A DNA stretch of 64,000 nucleotides from Gemmatimonadaceae bacterium (GTDB taxonomy: Bacteria; Gemmatimonadota; Gemmatimonadetes; Gemmatimonadales; Gemmatimonadaceae), in assembly GCA_036504815.1 (NCBI GenBank), contig DASXUN010000020.1:1-64000 (forward strand), written 5' to 3'. Shown in pieces: positions 15,529 to 23,831 of this stretch. The notes beneath the pieces were generated by a model. The model was given only the letters and a program-made list of their open reading frames with translations. It did not search any database and had not been told where the DNA came from. A program made the translations under genes and the position numbers. The number at the start of each line of letters is the position of its first letter. The first letter of the stretch is position 1.

Positions 15529-15801
15529 ATGCCCCAGTACCTGATCGAACGCAACATTCCTGGCGCCGGCAAGCTGACCCCCGCCGAGTTGAAGGGGATC
15601 TCGCAGAAGTCGTGCGGCGTCCTGAATGCGATGGGTCCGCAAATCCAGTGGGTGCACAGCTACGTGACCGGCGACCAGATCTACTGCATCTACCGCGCGC
15701 CCAACGAAGCGATGGTGCGCGAGCACGCCCAGCGCGGTGGCTTCCCGGCGGATCGTGTGTCGGAGATCAAGACGGTCATCGATGCGACCACGGCCGAATA
15801 G
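15529..15801 (+). CDS. DUF4242-family (nickel-binding-type) protein
   Basis: A 90-residue protein opening MPQYLIERNIPGAGKLTPAEL, with VLNAMGPQIQWVHSYVTGDQIYCIYRAPN and the closing REHAQRGGFPADRVSEI. This is the DUF4242 pattern, whose members are ferredoxin-fold-like and described as nickel-binding in databases. Role unknown. The start was set at the ATG beginning the conserved domain rather than the upstream open frame. It is followed after 11 bases by a methyltransferase gene, probably co-transcribed. Confidence 0.8.
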   Translation: MPQYLIERNIPGAGKLTPAELKGISQKSCGVLNAMGPQIQWVHSYVTGDQIYCIYRAPNEAMVREHAQRGGFPADRVSEIKTVIDATTAE

Positions 15802-15812
15802 CGGAGGCGCCA

Positions 15813-16238
15813 ATGCTCACTTCTCCATTGCCGCTCGCATTGGTCCTGGCGGCACTGGCCTACCTGGGGGCGACGGGCAACCTGTTCTCCGCCGCGCCTG
15901 CCGCCATCGCGGCGCAGGTGGCGGCCGCCGCCCTCAGTCTCTGGGCACGACGATCATTTCAGCAGGGCACGTTCCGCGTGTGCGCCGCTCCCGGCGGCGC
16001 GGTGATTCGCCGCGGACCGTATCGATTCATGCGGCACCCGATGTACACGGCGATGCTGCTCTTCTCCTGGACCGCCGTGCTGAGTCACTGGTCGGGCACT
16101 TCGGCGAGCGTCGGCGTCGCCATCACCGCCGTGATCATCGCCAGGATCGTCGCCGAGGAGCGGCTGCTGCGCGCGCAACTCCCCGGGTATGTCGAGTACG
16201 CGCGCGAAGTGAAAGCCGTCGTACCTTACCTGATCTAG
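15813..16238 (+). CDS. Isoprenylcysteine carboxyl methyltransferase-like membrane protein
   Basis: A 141-residue integral membrane protein with about four helices. The C-terminal SAM-binding signature of ICMT/PEMT proteins is present: GPYRFMRHPMYTAMLLF followed by EERLLRAQLPGYVEYAREV. Bacterial members methylate lipids or small molecules; the substrate is unknown. GGAGGCG precedes the ATG. It ends convergently to the membrane protein on the other strand. Confidence 0.85.
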   Translation: MLTSPLPLALVLAALAYLGATGNLFSAAPAAIAAQVAAAALSLWARRSFQQGTFRVCAAPGGAVIRRGPYRFMRHPMYTAMLLFSWTAVLSHWSGTSASVGVAITAVIIARIVAEERLLRAQLPGYVEYAREVKAVVPYLI

Positions 16239-16249
16239 GAGCGGAGGAT

Positions 16250-16267
16250 CCGATAGCGCGCTATCGG
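16250..16267. terminator. 18-bp perfect palindrome between convergent genes
   Basis: CCGATAGCG/CGCTATCGG lies between the methyltransferase stop and the stop of the convergent gene (it overlaps the latter's end). It has no T-tract, so it may be a weak bidirectional terminator. Confidence 0.35.
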
Positions 16268-17607
16268 AACCCGAAAACCACCGGGAAGACCGCCACCACG
16301 ATCCACGCCCACGCGGCGTAGACGGGGAGGTACGCGGTTTGCCACCGCTCGAGCGGCGCAAAGCCCGCGCGTCGAGTGAGGAACTTGCCGTAGAGCACGG
16401 CCGACCAGCCAAGGTTCACCACGAGAATGATGTTCTCGCCGAGCGCCGCCACCTTGTTGGGGCTGAAGCCGAACGCGGAGATGCGCGCCACGATGGCCGA
16501 CAGGGCCATCGCATCCACCAGCAGGGCGCAGATGACCAGCGCGAACTGCAGGACGTCGAAGAAGCCGGCCGGCTTCTGCGGATCGCGCGCCGAGATGGCG
16601 TACAGGAGCATCCCGACCACGAGCACCAGCAGCAGGTCGAAGCCGATGAGCGTCTCGCGCTTCATGTCCACGCCGCTCCCGGTCACCAGCGTGGTGCCGA
16701 GGAAGACGAGGAGCAGGCCCGTGAAGAGCGGCGTGAAGATGTACGTCAGCACCGGCGCCATGTTCTCGATGACGCTCTGCTTGGCCTCCACCAGCATGCC
16801 GGCAATCACCACCGCCCCCGCCGCGCCGCACGGGAGAATCCAGTTCTGCATGAAGTGCTCTGGATTGAGCCCGATGGCCTGGAAGATGAACATCGTCGTC
16901 CCCATCAGCACGCCGCCGCCGAGCGCGATGAGCACGAAGTAGATGAACCACTCGCCGGTGAAGCGGACGTAGTTCATGCGCTGGTCGTGGCTGCGCCACG
17001 CGCCGCCGGCATACGCGACGCCGGCCGTGAGCCAGAGCGCCATCGGCAGGTGCAGCGCCGCCAGCCGTTCGGTGTCGCCGAGCGGCGTGAACGGGAGGAG
17101 GTTCATCAGCAGCGCGCCCACCGCGAAGAAGGCGGCGAGCCCGACGCGCGTCTTGGTGTCGACGCCGCGCTTCCACACGAAGAAGGCGGTGAGGAACGGG
17201 AGCACGAACAGGCTGAGGTTGCGCAGGTAGAACGACTCCGCGGCCTTGTCGTGCATGGACAGGCCGAAGAACGCCGGGAGCTTCACCGCCACCGCGGCCC
17301 CCACGGCGCACCCGATGGCCACGCCGACCTCGCGCCGCCAGTCCGTGCCGCCGGTGGCGGCGTCCGCCACGACGAGCCGTTTCCAGAGACGCTCCGAGTG
17401 CTCGCGCGCGAACTCGCGGGCGATGCCGTCAAGGCGGCCGAGCCGGTTCACGCCGATCAGGAAGGCCTCCTCCTCGGACAGCCCCGAGGCCTGGAGATCG
17501 GCCACCTGGCTGCGCAGGTGGTCCTCGAGCTCGTTCACGTCCGCGGCGTCAATGGCCCGCCCGCGACTCACGTACGACCGCCATTCCTTGATCAGTTCTT
17601 CCAGCAC
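16261..17607 (-). CDS. Permease-prefix-domain multi-spanning membrane protein
   Basis: A 448-residue protein. The first approximately 75 residues form a soluble helical prefix (LEDHLRSQVADLQASGLSEE, then EAFLIGVNRLG) like the 'permease prefix domain' common in Acidobacteria/Gemmatimonadota. About eleven hydrophobic helices follow, DUF4153-like in feel. GTG start with AGGAGG upstream. It lies 45 bases downstream of padR in the same transcript, the usual PadR-membrane-protein pairing, suggesting PadR-controlled membrane stress or transport function. No catalytic motif is seen. Confidence 0.75.
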   Translation of the reverse strand: MLEELIKEWRSYVSRGRAIDAADVNELEDHLRSQVADLQASGLSEEEAFLIGVNRLGRLDGIAREFAREHSERLWKRLVVADAATGGTDWRREVGVAIGCAVGAAVAVKLPAFFGLSMHDKAAESFYLRNLSLFVLPFLTAFFVWKRGVDTKTRVGLAAFFAVGALLMNLLPFTPLGDTERLAALHLPMALWLTAGVAYAGGAWRSHDQRMNYVRFTGEWFIYFVLIALGGGVLMGTTMFIFQAIGLNPEHFMQNWILPCGAAGAVVIAGMLVEAKQSVIENMAPVLTYIFTPLFTGLLLVFLGTTLVTGSGVDMKRETLIGFDLLLVLVVGMLLYAISARDPQKPAGFFDVLQFALVICALLVDAMALSAIVARISAFGFSPNKVAALGENIILVVNLGWSAVLYGKFLTRRAGFAPLERWQTAYLPVYAAWAWIVVAVFPVVFGFR

Positions 17608-17652
17608 GGGGATGCCTCCTGCGCAGCGCCGCTCGCCGTCTCGCGGCGCGCG

Positions 17653-17985
17653 CTACTTCGAGTTGAACGGGGTCGCACGCAGTGCCTTGTTGACGATCTG
17701 CCACTGCCGCTTCTGCTGCTCCAGTTCCTCGGCGCCCGCCTTGGTCAACTGGTAGTACTTCCGTCGCCGACCCGTCTCCGATTCGCCCCAGCTCGACTTC
17801 ACGAGCGCGTCGCGCTCGAGGCGATGCAGGACGGGGTACAGCATGCCGTCGGTCCATTGCATCTCGCCGCCCGACAACTCACCGACGCGCCGGATGATGG
17901 CGTACCCGTAGCTCTCCCCCTCGGCGAGGATGGAGAGCACCAGCGGTGTAGCCGACGCGGCGACGAGATCCTTGCCGATAGCCAT
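17653..17985 (-). CDS. PadR-family transcriptional regulator
   Basis: A 110-residue winged-helix protein of the short PadR-s2 type: LVLSILAEGESYGYAIIRRV, then GTLYP-like DGMLYPVLHRLERDALV, then the wing GRRRKYYQLTKAG, and a C-terminal dimerisation helix. PadR proteins repress adjacent operons and release DNA on binding small molecules. Its upstream region holds a good promoter flanked by an ATACATAGA/TCTATGTAT inverted repeat, so autorepression is likely. Confidence 0.9.
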   Translation of the reverse strand: MAIGKDLVAASATPLVLSILAEGESYGYAIIRRVGELSGGEMQWTDGMLYPVLHRLERDALVKSSWGESETGRRRKYYQLTKAGAEELEQQKRQWQIVNKALRATPFNSK

Positions 17986-18023
17986 CAGCGACGGAGACGG
18001 CGGAGTGAGGGTGGAAACGACAG

Positions 18024-18064
18024 ATACATAGATCCATTATACATTGCAGTTCTATGTATTGCAA
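18024..18064 (-). promoter_or_regulatory. padR promoter with flanking PadR-type operator
   Basis: On the minus strand TTGCAA (18064-18059), 17 bases, then TATAAT (18041-18036). The inverted repeat ATACATAGA (18024-18032) / TCTATGTAT (18051-18059) brackets the -10. PadR operators commonly contain ATGT...ACAT half-sites, which both arms show. Confidence 0.7.
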
Positions 18065-18130
18065 GCCTCCTTGTTGAAGCGACTTTCTGTCGGACGCGAC
18101 TTCTTCGCCGCCGCACCAGGAGCGACCGCA

Positions 18131-18637
18131 ATGACATCGGCACTCACCGACCTCGAATCGCTGGCCGAACGGATTCGCCTCCCGACGGGCGGGATTGCCT
18201 TCATCCTCTGGCGCGACAAGGCACCGCAACTGCTCGTGCGGGCGCGCGGCGGTTTCTCGATGGACCACATTCCCCTGCAGAAGGCATTCGACGCAGGGCT
18301 AGTGGAGTGCACCATCACCCGCATCACCGCCAACACGATGGCCGTGGCGCGCGCGCCGCTCCCCAATCAGGACATCCTGCTCGAAGGGAACACGCTGCGT
18401 GGCGTCGACGCGGAGAAGGTGGTCGCCGGCAGCGAGTGTCTCCTGATGGAGGTGAAGGCGACGGCAGATGGCGAGTCGAAGGTCGTCGGCCGCCGGCTGT
18501 TGGGCGACGCGCATTCGATGACACAACGGCTCGCCGAGCGGAAGCGAGACGCGCCGGAGTGGGAAATGCATCTGCTGCAGGGGCCACGTCCGCAATACCT
18601 GACGCGGTGCGTGGTCTCGATGCCGGTCATCAAGTAG
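18131..18637 (+). CDS. Hypothetical protein (168 aa)
   Basis: A soluble protein without signal peptide. The repeated pattern of beta-strands (GGIAFILWRDKAPQLLVRARG, TMAVARAPLPNQDILLEGN) suggests a small beta domain, but I recognise no family. Divergent from padR; its ATG lies about 70 bases from the PadR operator, so PadR could also regulate it. The start was chosen at the ATG after GACCGCA; the frame is open further upstream, over the operator. Confidence 0.55.
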   Translation: MTSALTDLESLAERIRLPTGGIAFILWRDKAPQLLVRARGGFSMDHIPLQKAFDAGLVECTITRITANTMAVARAPLPNQDILLEGNTLRGVDAEKVVAGSECLLMEVKATADGESKVVGRRLLGDAHSMTQRLAERKRDAPEWEMHLLQGPRPQYLTRCVVSMPVIK

Positions 18638-18645
18638 GCGCGCAG

Positions 18646-18915
18646 TCAGCCCGTGCGCGCATCGACGCCAAGCAGTTCGCGCTTCTCGGTGTCGGTGAGC
18701 CTGACGTCGGCCAGGTCATCACCCGCGGCCAGCGCCTTGCGCTCAGATTGCCGGGCGATGACGAGCGAGGCCGAGGCGAATGCTGCGCCCGCCAGCATGA
18801 ACGGCGCGAGGAAGGCCGGCAAGGAGGCTCGCCACGCCGATGCCGATCCCGGTGATCGCCCAGCCGACCGCCCAGGTGATCCCCATCCCGATGGCGCCGC
18901 GCAGGCGGCGCGTTG
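18646..18915 (-). pseudogene. Frameshifted membrane-protein gene remnant
   Basis: On the minus strand one frame reads RLRGAIGMGITWAVGWAIT and a Gly-rich hydrophobic helix. A frame change near 18820 is needed to continue into APFMLAGAAFASASLVIARQ and the charged tail ending LLGVDARTG and a stop at 18646. The two halves together look like one two-helix membrane protein. No start codon with a Shine-Dalgarno is visible. I interpret it as a decaying gene. Confidence 0.55.
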
Positions 18916-19000
18916 TGCAGATCTTCTCATTATAAGTTCAGCAGGGCGACCGCCGGCGCGCAGGACATTCGAGCACCCAGACCCGTATGCGGAGGAGAGG

Positions 19001-19234
19001 ATGGGCAAGCGACTGCAAACCTATGAAGCCGAGGGCATCACCGTCACGTTCGATCCCGCGGTCTGCGTGCACTCGGGGGTCTGCTTGCGCGGGTTGCCGC
19101 TCGTCTTCGACGTGCGCCGCAAACGCTGGATTCACGCCGAGGCCGCCTCTCCGGAGGAGATCGCCGCCCAGGTGGACCGCTGCCCGTCGGGCGCGCTGCA
19201 GTATCAACGGACATCGACCGGTCGCCACGAATGA
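19001..19234 (+). CDS. YjdI-like mono-cluster Fe-S protein (Fer4_19)
   Basis: A 77-residue protein. FDPAVCVHSGVCLRGLPLVF and the later DRCPSGALQY are the Cys-bearing segments of the Fer4_19/YjdI family, small proteins predicted to hold one Fe-S cluster. GGAGGAGAGG directly precedes the ATG. It is cytoplasmic. It lies 164 bases upstream of the molybdenum hydroxylase operon in the same direction, but a direct link is not shown. Confidence 0.83.
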   Translation: MGKRLQTYEAEGITVTFDPAVCVHSGVCLRGLPLVFDVRRKRWIHAEAASPEEIAAQVDRCPSGALQYQRTSTGRHE

Positions 19235-19398
19235 CCTCCTGCCGGACCGCGGTCGCACCGAGGTTGCCGGTCAGTCACGGCGCGCTCATCATCTGGCTGC
19301 TGGCAAAGGGGTTCGCGGAGCCGCGCACCCAACAGTAGAATTGAAACAGAGGCCCCCCGATCCGACTATCGACCCGCGCGCACGCGCAGGGAGGTTCG

Positions 19399-20031
19399 AT
19401 GACCGATCGCGGCACCAAGGGGCCTGACGATCCAAAACGCGTCAGCCGACGCGGATTCCTCACGACGGTATCGAGCACCGCGGCGGCGGCGGCCGTCGCC
19501 GGCGCCGCCATTCCCGTCGCCGCCGAGCCGGCGCCGCGCGACGAGTCGGAGCCGACGCGCATCGTCCTCAACGTCAACGGACGGAAATACCGCCTGGGTG
19601 TCGAACCGCGCGAGACGCTGATCTCGGTGCTGCGCGAGCGGCTCGGCCTGATCGGCGCCAAGCCGGGCTGCGAACGCGGCGAATGCGGCGCCTGCACGGT
19701 GCTGCTCGACGGCACCACGCGGTACTCCTGCATGACGCTTGCGGTCGAGGCGCAGGACAAGGTCATCACGACGGTGGAAGGGCTCGCCCAGGGTGAAGAG
19801 CTGAGCGACGTGCAAAAGGCCTTCGTCCACGAAGACGGCTATCAGTGCGGCTTCTGCACGCCCGGGCAGGTGATGGCGGCGGAAGGGCTGCTCCGCCGGA
19901 ACCCCAACCCGTCCATCGACGAGATCCGGCTGGGGATGAGCGGCAACCTGTGCCGGTGCGGCGCCTACGGTCACATCTTCAAGGCGGTGCAGCGGGCCGC
20001 GTCCACTCGCAAGAGCGGAGGTGCCCAATGA
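19399..20031 (+). CDS. Tat-exported [2Fe-2S] subunit of a molybdenum hydroxylase (PaoA/XdhC-like small subunit)
   Basis: A 210-residue protein. A Tat signal SRRGFLT (residues 16-22) and Ala-rich hydrophobic stretch precede two [2Fe-2S] domains: plant-ferredoxin type CERGECGAC (C91, C96, C99 plus a later Cys) and the all-helical domain with CGFCTPG and CRCGAY. It passes electrons from the Mo site to FAD. It is the only subunit with a signal, so the complex is probably exported folded, as known for E. coli PaoABC. First gene of a three-gene operon overlapping the next by ATGA. Confidence 0.93.
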   Translation: MTDRGTKGPDDPKRVSRRGFLTTVSSTAAAAAVAGAAIPVAAEPAPRDESEPTRIVLNVNGRKYRLGVEPRETLISVLRERLGLIGAKPGCERGECGACTVLLDGTTRYSCMTLAVEAQDKVITTVEGLAQGEELSDVQKAFVHEDGYQCGFCTPGQVMAAEGLLRRNPNPSIDEIRLGMSGNLCRCGAYGHIFKAVQRAASTRKSGGAQ

Positions 20032-22334
20032 GAGAGCCCAACATCTATTGGTCAGAGTCCCTCGAGGCCGAAGAAGGCCCGGGCTTCACGCCCGACGTGA
20101 CCGACCTGCCGCCGTGGGACAAGACCACCGTGGTGGGGGCGCCAATCCCGCGCATCGACGGCCACGACCGCGTGAGTGGCACGGCCGTCTACACCCGCGA
20201 CCTCATCCTGCCGGGGATGCTGCACTGCGCGATCGTCCGCTCGCCGCATGCGCATGCGATGGTCAAGAAGATCGACGTCACCGCGGCGAAGGCGATGCCT
20301 GGCGTGCACGCGATCATCACGTGCGATTCGCCGGACGCGAAGATCCCGTGGATCCTCACCGGCCAGGGACCGTTCAGCCAACTGCTCGACCCGCATTGCC
20401 GCTACGAAGGCGAGGAAGTGGCCGCCGTCGCGGCGGAGACACCGCTGCAGGCGGCGGACGCGGCGCGTGCCATCGTGGTGGAGTATGAGCGGCTGCCGAT
20501 GGTGGTGGATTACGAAGCGGCAATCAAGCCGGACGCACCGAAGGTGCACGAGCGCGGCAACCAGCCCACGCCCACGCGAACCAGTCAGCGCGGCGATGTG
20601 GCGGCGGCCCTCGCAAAAGCCGATGTCGTCGTCGAACGGACGTTCCGCACGCCGTGCGAGCTGCACGTCCCGCTGGAAGTGCACGGGTCGGTTTCGCAGT
20701 GGGACAGCGGCAAGCTCGAGGTCTGGGACAGCACGCAGGGCGTGTACGCCGTGCGCGACTCGTTGGCGCTGGCGTTCAAGCTGCCGCTCTCCTCGGTGCG
20801 CGTGACGAGCCCGTTCATGGGCGGCGGCTTCGGCGCCAAGCTGGAGCTGGGCAAGTACACGGTGATCGCCGCGGCGCTCGCGCGCCTCACGGGGCGCGCG
20901 GTCAAGTGCGTGCTGACGCGCGAGGAGATGTTGCGCTGTGTCGGCAACCGGCCGGCGAACACCATCACGGTCAAGGCCGGCGCGCACAAGGACGGCACGC
21001 TGGCCGGCATCGACGCCACGCTGCTCGGCGCGTCCGGCGCGTACCCGAACGGGGCGACGTCGAGCTACCTGATGCTCGACCTGTACCAGTGCGCCAACGT
21101 GCGCGCGACCGACACGTCGGTCCTCATCAACGCCGGTCAGGCGCGCGCCTTCCGCGCGCCCGGCTATCCGCAGGCGGCGTGGGCGCTCGAGCAGGTGATG
21201 GATGAACTGGCGATGAAGCTCGGCATGGATCCGGTGGCGTTCCGGCTGAAGAACATCGCCACCGTGAGCCAGCTGCGAAACAACCAGCCGTACACCTCCA
21301 CCGGCCTTGCCGACTGCCTGACGAGCGGCGCCGAGAAGTTCGGCTGGGCGGCGACACACAAGCAGGGCGCGTCGAAGAGCCATCTCAAGCGCGGCGTGGG
21401 GATGGCGGCCGGCATGTGGGGCGGCCCGGGATCGCCGAGCGCCACGGCCATCGTCAAGCTGTACCCGGACGGTTCCGCAAACGTCAACTCGGGCGCAGCC
21501 GACATCGGGACGGGGACCAAAACGATCTTCGCGCAGGTGGTCGCCGAGGAACTCGGCGTGCCGGTGGACAAGGTGCGCATCGAGTACGCCGACACGGCGA
21601 CCACGCAGTACGCGCCGAGCTCGGGCGGCAGCCAGACGGTGCTGGTGAACTCGCCGGCGGTGCGCGCGGCGGCGGCCGACGTGAAGAGCCAGCTGCTCGC
21701 GCTGGCGGCCGAGGAGTTGAAGAAAGACGTGGCCACGCTGAGCGTAAAGGACGGGAGCATCGTCATCGCCGGCGAGAGCAAGCCAGTCCCCTTCTCCGCC
21801 CTGCGCAGCCTGGCCCAGCGCCAGCAACTGGTGGGGGTCGGACGCCGCGCCCCGCATCCCGCGGGGAAGGTGGCGCTTCCGTTCGCCGCGCACTTCTGCG
21901 AGGTGGAGGTCAACACGCGCACCGGCGCCGTGCGCGTGGTGCGCTACCTGGCGGCCCAGGACTCGGGGCGCGTGATGAACGCGCTCACCTTCGAGAACCA
22001 GGTGCTCGGCGGCGTCACGATGGGCATCGGGTTCGGGCTGACCGAGAACCGCGTGATGGATCGCCAGACCGGCAAGCTGGCCAGCGGATCGTGGCACGAC
22101 TACAAGATCCCCACGGCGATGGACTTCCCGGCGGACTTCGAGCTCGTGGCGGTGGATCCGCACGACAAGGAATGCAACTCGGTGGGCGCCAAGGGACTCG
22201 GCGAGCCGGCCACCGTTCCGTCCGCGGCGGCGATTGCCAACGCGGTGTGCCATGCCATCGGCGCTCGCATGCTCGATGCGCCCATCACCCCGGCGTCGAT
22301 CGTCACCGCGCTGGCCACCAAGGGAGGGCGCTGA
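20028..22334 (+). CDS. Molybdopterin-binding catalytic subunit (PaoC/xanthine dehydrogenase-like)
   Basis: A 768-residue protein with both Ald_Xan_dh domains: VGAPIPRIDGHDRVSGTAVY at the start, GGGFGAKLELGKY in the Mo-cofactor region, SSGGSQTVL in the second, and the catalytic Glu motif GAKGLGEPA near the C-terminus. It would hydroxylate aldehydes or N-heterocycles at a Mo-oxo-sulfido centre. No signal of its own; exported with the small subunit. It starts inside the previous stop (ATGA), and the FAD gene starts 1 base after its stop. Substrate unknown; aromatic aldehydes are the likeliest by analogy with PaoABC. Confidence 0.93.
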   Translation: MREPNIYWSESLEAEEGPGFTPDVTDLPPWDKTTVVGAPIPRIDGHDRVSGTAVYTRDLILPGMLHCAIVRSPHAHAMVKKIDVTAAKAMPGVHAIITCDSPDAKIPWILTGQGPFSQLLDPHCRYEGEEVAAVAAETPLQAADAARAIVVEYERLPMVVDYEAAIKPDAPKVHERGNQPTPTRTSQRGDVAAALAKADVVVERTFRTPCELHVPLEVHGSVSQWDSGKLEVWDSTQGVYAVRDSLALAFKLPLSSVRVTSPFMGGGFGAKLELGKYTVIAAALARLTGRAVKCVLTREEMLRCVGNRPANTITVKAGAHKDGTLAGIDATLLGASGAYPNGATSSYLMLDLYQCANVRATDTSVLINAGQARAFRAPGYPQAAWALEQVMDELAMKLGMDPVAFRLKNIATVSQLRNNQPYTSTGLADCLTSGAEKFGWAATHKQGASKSHLKRGVGMAAGMWGGPGSPSATAIVKLYPDGSANVNSGAADIGTGTKTIFAQVVAEELGVPVDKVRIEYADTATTQYAPSSGGSQTVLVNSPAVRAAAADVKSQLLALAAEELKKDVATLSVKDGSIVIAGESKPVPFSALRSLAQRQQLVGVGRRAPHPAGKVALPFAAHFCEVEVNTRTGAVRVVRYLAAQDSGRVMNALTFENQVLGGVTMGIGFGLTENRVMDRQTGKLASGSWHDYKIPTAMDFPADFELVAVDPHDKECNSVGAKGLGEPATVPSAAAIANAVCHAIGARMLDAPITPASIVTALATKGGR

Positions 22335-22335
22335 C

Positions 22336-23316
22336 ATGCTCCCGACTTTCTCATATGTGAAGCCGACGACGCTCGGCCAGGCGCTGCGCGAACTCTCCGC
22401 GCCGGGCGCGCGCGTGCACGCGGGCGGCACCGACCTGCTCGGCTGCCTGCGCGACCGCGTCTATTCGGCAACGAAGCTCGTCAGCCTGAACGGGCTTGAT
22501 GAACTGCGCGGCGTCAGCGAGCTGTCGAATGGCGGTCTGCGCATCGGGGCGCTGACGACGCTCGCCGAGATCGCCGCGCATCCGCTGATCCAGAAGCGGT
22601 ATCACGCGCTGTCCGCCGCGGCGGGGGCCGCGGCCAGTCCACAGCTGCGCAACCAGGGGACGATCGGCGGCAATCTCTGCCAGCGGCCGCGCTGCTGGTA
22701 CTTCCGCGGCGATTTCCCGTGCGCGCGCAAGGGCGGCGACACCTGCTTCGCCAAGGAAGGCGAGAACCAGCTGCACGCCATCCTCGGCGGCGACGTGTGC
22801 GTGATGGTGCATCCGTCGGACACGGCGCCGGCGCTGATGGCGCTCGACGCCAGCGTGCGCCTCGTCAGCCCTCGCGGGTCACGCACGCTGGCGCTCGACG
22901 CGTTCTTCGTGCCCGCGACCAAGGACTACACGCGCGAGACCGTGGTGGAGGCGGACGAACTCGTCACCGACATCCTGCTGCCGGCTCCGGCGGCGGGGAC
23001 GGTCAGCACCTATCGCAAGCTGCGCGCGCGCGGGGCGTGGGACTTCGCGCTCACCGGAGCGGCGGTCGTGCTTTCGCTCAAGGGGAAGAAGGTCGCACAG
23101 GCCCGCGTGGTGCTGTCCGGCGTGGCGCCGATCCCGTGGCGGGCGCCGGCCGTGGAGAAGGAGCTCATCGGGCACGAACTGTCCGACGGTTTGATCGAGC
23201 GGGCGGCGCAGAAAGCCGGCGTTGGCGCGGTGCCGCTGTCGGGCAACGCGTACAAGGTGTCCCTGGCCCGCGGCGCGGTGATGGAAGCGCTGAGCGAGGT
23301 GCGCGCCGCCGGTTGA
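22336..23316 (+). CDS. FAD-binding subunit of molybdenum hydroxylase (PaoB-like, with Fe-S insertion)
   Basis: A 326-residue protein. ARVHAGGTDLLG is the FAD pyrophosphate loop and NQGTIGGNLCQRPRCWYFRG the second FAD motif. The Cys-rich insertion (C in NLCQRPRC, FPCARKGG, DTCFAKEG) matches the segment that binds a [4Fe-4S] cluster in E. coli PaoB (YagS), separating it from plain XdhB. The CO dehydrogenase flavoprotein C-terminal domain closes it. Gene order here is small-large-FAD, unlike small-FAD-large in E. coli paoABC. Confidence 0.92.
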   Translation: MLPTFSYVKPTTLGQALRELSAPGARVHAGGTDLLGCLRDRVYSATKLVSLNGLDELRGVSELSNGGLRIGALTTLAEIAAHPLIQKRYHALSAAAGAAASPQLRNQGTIGGNLCQRPRCWYFRGDFPCARKGGDTCFAKEGENQLHAILGGDVCVMVHPSDTAPALMALDASVRLVSPRGSRTLALDAFFVPATKDYTRETVVEADELVTDILLPAPAAGTVSTYRKLRARGAWDFALTGAAVVLSLKGKKVAQARVVLSGVAPIPWRAPAVEKELIGHELSDGLIERAAQKAGVGAVPLSGNAYKVSLARGAVMEALSEVRAAG

Positions 23317-23392
23317 GCGACAGCCGCCCGCGGAACATTGTGCGTCCCCGCCCCGGTACAAGGGGAGAGGACGCACAATCCGGAGGAGCCCC

Positions 23393-23803
23393 ATGAAGTT
23401 CGCAAACCGTTGGACTGTTCTCGCGGCCGCGCTATTGCTCGGCGTCGCGAGCGTCAATCTTGCCGCCCAGGGCCGGTCGTCGGAGCAGCGCGGAGGCCGT
23501 GGCCACAAGGACAAGGGGCGCGACAGCGCGGCGTCGGTGATCTTCCGCGACGGGGATCGCGCCGCATACCAGAACTACTTTGCGACGCACGCGATGTCGG
23601 CGAAGCCGCTTCCCCCGGGGATCGCCAAGAACCTCGCGCGGGGCAAGCCGCTGCCGCCGGGGATCGCCAAGCGCGCCCTGCCGCCCGACCTGCTGCGCAT
23701 CGCGCGCCCGATGGACGGGGTGTCATACGGGATCGTTGGCGACGCGGTGGTGGCGACGCGCGCCGGGGTCATTATCGATATCTTGACGGGAGTGTTCAAG
23801 TAG
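23393..23803 (+). CDS. CigR/RcnB-like periplasmic protein
   Basis: A 136-residue protein with a signal peptide (about 1-25, LAAQ). A basic linker with RGHKDKGRD is followed by two LPPGIAK repeats (KPLPPGIAKNLARGKPLPPG region), ALPPDL and a C-terminal strand pair GVIIDILTGVF. This repeat is the signature of the RcnB/CigR-like periplasmic family, whose members affect metal homeostasis or virulence in enterobacteria. The role here is unknown. AGGAG precedes the ATG. Confidence 0.8.
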   Translation: MKFANRWTVLAAALLLGVASVNLAAQGRSSEQRGGRGHKDKGRDSAASVIFRDGDRAAYQNYFATHAMSAKPLPPGIAKNLARGKPLPPGIAKRALPPDLLRIARPMDGVSYGIVGDAVVATRAGVIIDILTGVFK

Positions 23804-23831
23804 TCCTCCACTCCCCTCATCGCGCGACTGC

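Noticed and set aside
16339-18855. Long plus-strand ORF of 838 codons and similar giants (26635-29625 +, 41788-44778 -, 44492-46729 -, 20052-22430 -)
   Set aside because: Each lies antisense to a gene with a recognisable family, is rich in Arg/His/Ala/Gly and has no domain. They are GC-rich shadow frames.
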